From the NCBI GenBank assembly GCA_024349245.1, contig JALDNG010000879.1:16276-80275 (forward strand): a stretch of 64,000 bases of DNA, written 5' to 3'. This document shows, in pieces, positions 63,396 through 64,000 of the stretch. The stretch comes from Neodontobutis hainanensis (taxonomy: Eukaryota; Chordata; Actinopteri; Gobiiformes; Odontobutidae). Position numbers and translations under genes: made by a program. The notes beneath the pieces are model-generated. The model saw nothing but the letters and a program-made list of their open reading frames with translations, was not told where the DNA came from and did no database searches. Numbering within the stretch: position 1 is the first letter of the stretch; each line of letters begins with the position of its first letter.

Positions 63396-64000
63396 AAAAG
63401 GGTAGGGCATAGGAGCAGCAAAGTTGGGCTCCAGGACATGATCTTTCCAGAGTACCTTAGCCTGCTGATTCATGCGCTGAATCTGTCATGGGTCCATACA
63501 TGATGTCTGCCGACCCTGACCACCAGCAGCTTGAAGTGATTCCATGTAGCTGTTCCACTGCACAGCAAACAAAATCAGATATACTGTACCTGGAAAATAA
63601 TGAATGTGTTATTAACTATGTTAAAACAGAAGGATTTCTCTTTAATATTTAAATGTCATGTGTAATCCACTATTGTCTGTCTGTATTATCTTCGTTTGTT
63701 GACATTAGGAGGGATGTTTCTGTGAGTTTAGCTTTCACCAGACACATCTCACAGATGAAAGGAAAATGCTACAGAATAAAAATAGGTTATAGTTCATTAA
63801 ACATCAAGTGGAAAAACCTGTTTTCCTCCTTATTTATTCAAGTTATCCAGAATAGATACCCTGATTTAATAATTTTGTTTAATTTTCAAAATGTTGAAGG
63901 AATCAATCAATTTTTTATCTTTAGTTTCCAAAGATTTGATGCAATGTACAACATGAACACAAAAGGGGTTTGGCAAAAATGTATTCATCCATCCATCTAA

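Larger units (their letters stand above)
48279..64000 (+). repeat. Higher-order repeat unit HOR2 (about 15.7 kb, compact copy)
   Basis: This unit starts with the same bases as position 1 and ends with the same CA/AT-rich bases that precede 48279, so 64001 would probably start a third copy. It repeats the HOR1 modules in order: spacer, 3.4-kb unit, satellite block, tRNA-Ser flank, L2 and Gypsy relics, tRNA relic cluster, exon-like block, palindrome. It lacks the Sushi-type Gypsy and the LINE and shows their empty target sites near 62444 and 63708. Confidence 0.9.

Overview
The window is eukaryotic, repeat-rich, non-coding DNA, most likely from a teleost fish and plausibly a cyprinid. The evidence is vertebrate-type nuclear tRNA genes and relics (Gly, Ser, His, Val, Asp, Asn, Glu), a fish-type Tc1 transposon, a chromodomain Ty3/Gypsy element of the Sushi type, L2-like LINE debris, Penelope-like GIY-YIG debris, hAT transposase debris and retroviral integrase debris. 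I found no intact host protein gene, rRNA, CRISPR array or bacterial signal. The species is an inference.

Large-scale layout: the window is a tandem pair of higher-order repeats (HOR). The first bases recur at 48279, and the last bases (64000) match the sequence just before 48279. HOR1 is 1-48278 and HOR2 is 48279-64000 (about 15.7 kb). HOR1 is three times longer for four visible reasons: a 3.4-kb sub-unit is present three times (741-10269) instead of once (49040-51806); about 17 kb of extra DNA lies between 18.9 and 35.6 kb, including a 12-kb LTR element; a 5.3-kb Sushi-type Gypsy element is inserted at 38819-44161; and a 2.5-kb LINE is inserted at 45408-47949. For the Gypsy element and the LINE, HOR2 carries the empty target site, so both landed after the duplication.

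Region by region. 1-10269: spacer, then three tandem 3.4-kb units, each with an L2 reverse-transcriptase fragment, foldback-like modules, a tRNA-Gly-type gene, Penelope and hAT fragments, and (two copies) a decayed tRNA-His. 10270-17470: a block of satellite and minisatellite families tied together by a recurring 16-nt motif (TCCACGAACCCACTAT and variants, both strands). 17475-18863: retroviral integrase relic, Tc1 end, intact tRNA-Ser(CGA) and flank. 18864-20029: Penelope-like relic. 20030-32095: minus-strand LTR retroelement with 2-kb LTRs, gag, protease and integrase but no reverse transcriptase. 32100-35536: hAT relic, Penelope fragment, tRNA-Glu 5' half fused to a truncated Tc1. 35537-38524: second tRNA-Ser, L2 and Gypsy relics and a cluster of Val, Asp, Asn and Gly tRNA relics. 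38819-44161: Sushi-type Gypsy. 44162-45400: spacer, exon-like block and 46-nt palindrome. 45408-47949: LINE. 48279-64000: HOR2 repeats the same order without the insertions.

No pathway links these features. The only probable functional products are tRNAs (Ser-CGA twice; Gly-GCC at 6087 and the GUC-anticodon copy at 51010 are candidates) and proteins of the young LTR element and LINE, all of which carry frame breaks as given. Because near-identical LTRs flank coding regions full of 1-base indels, some breaks may be assembly errors.
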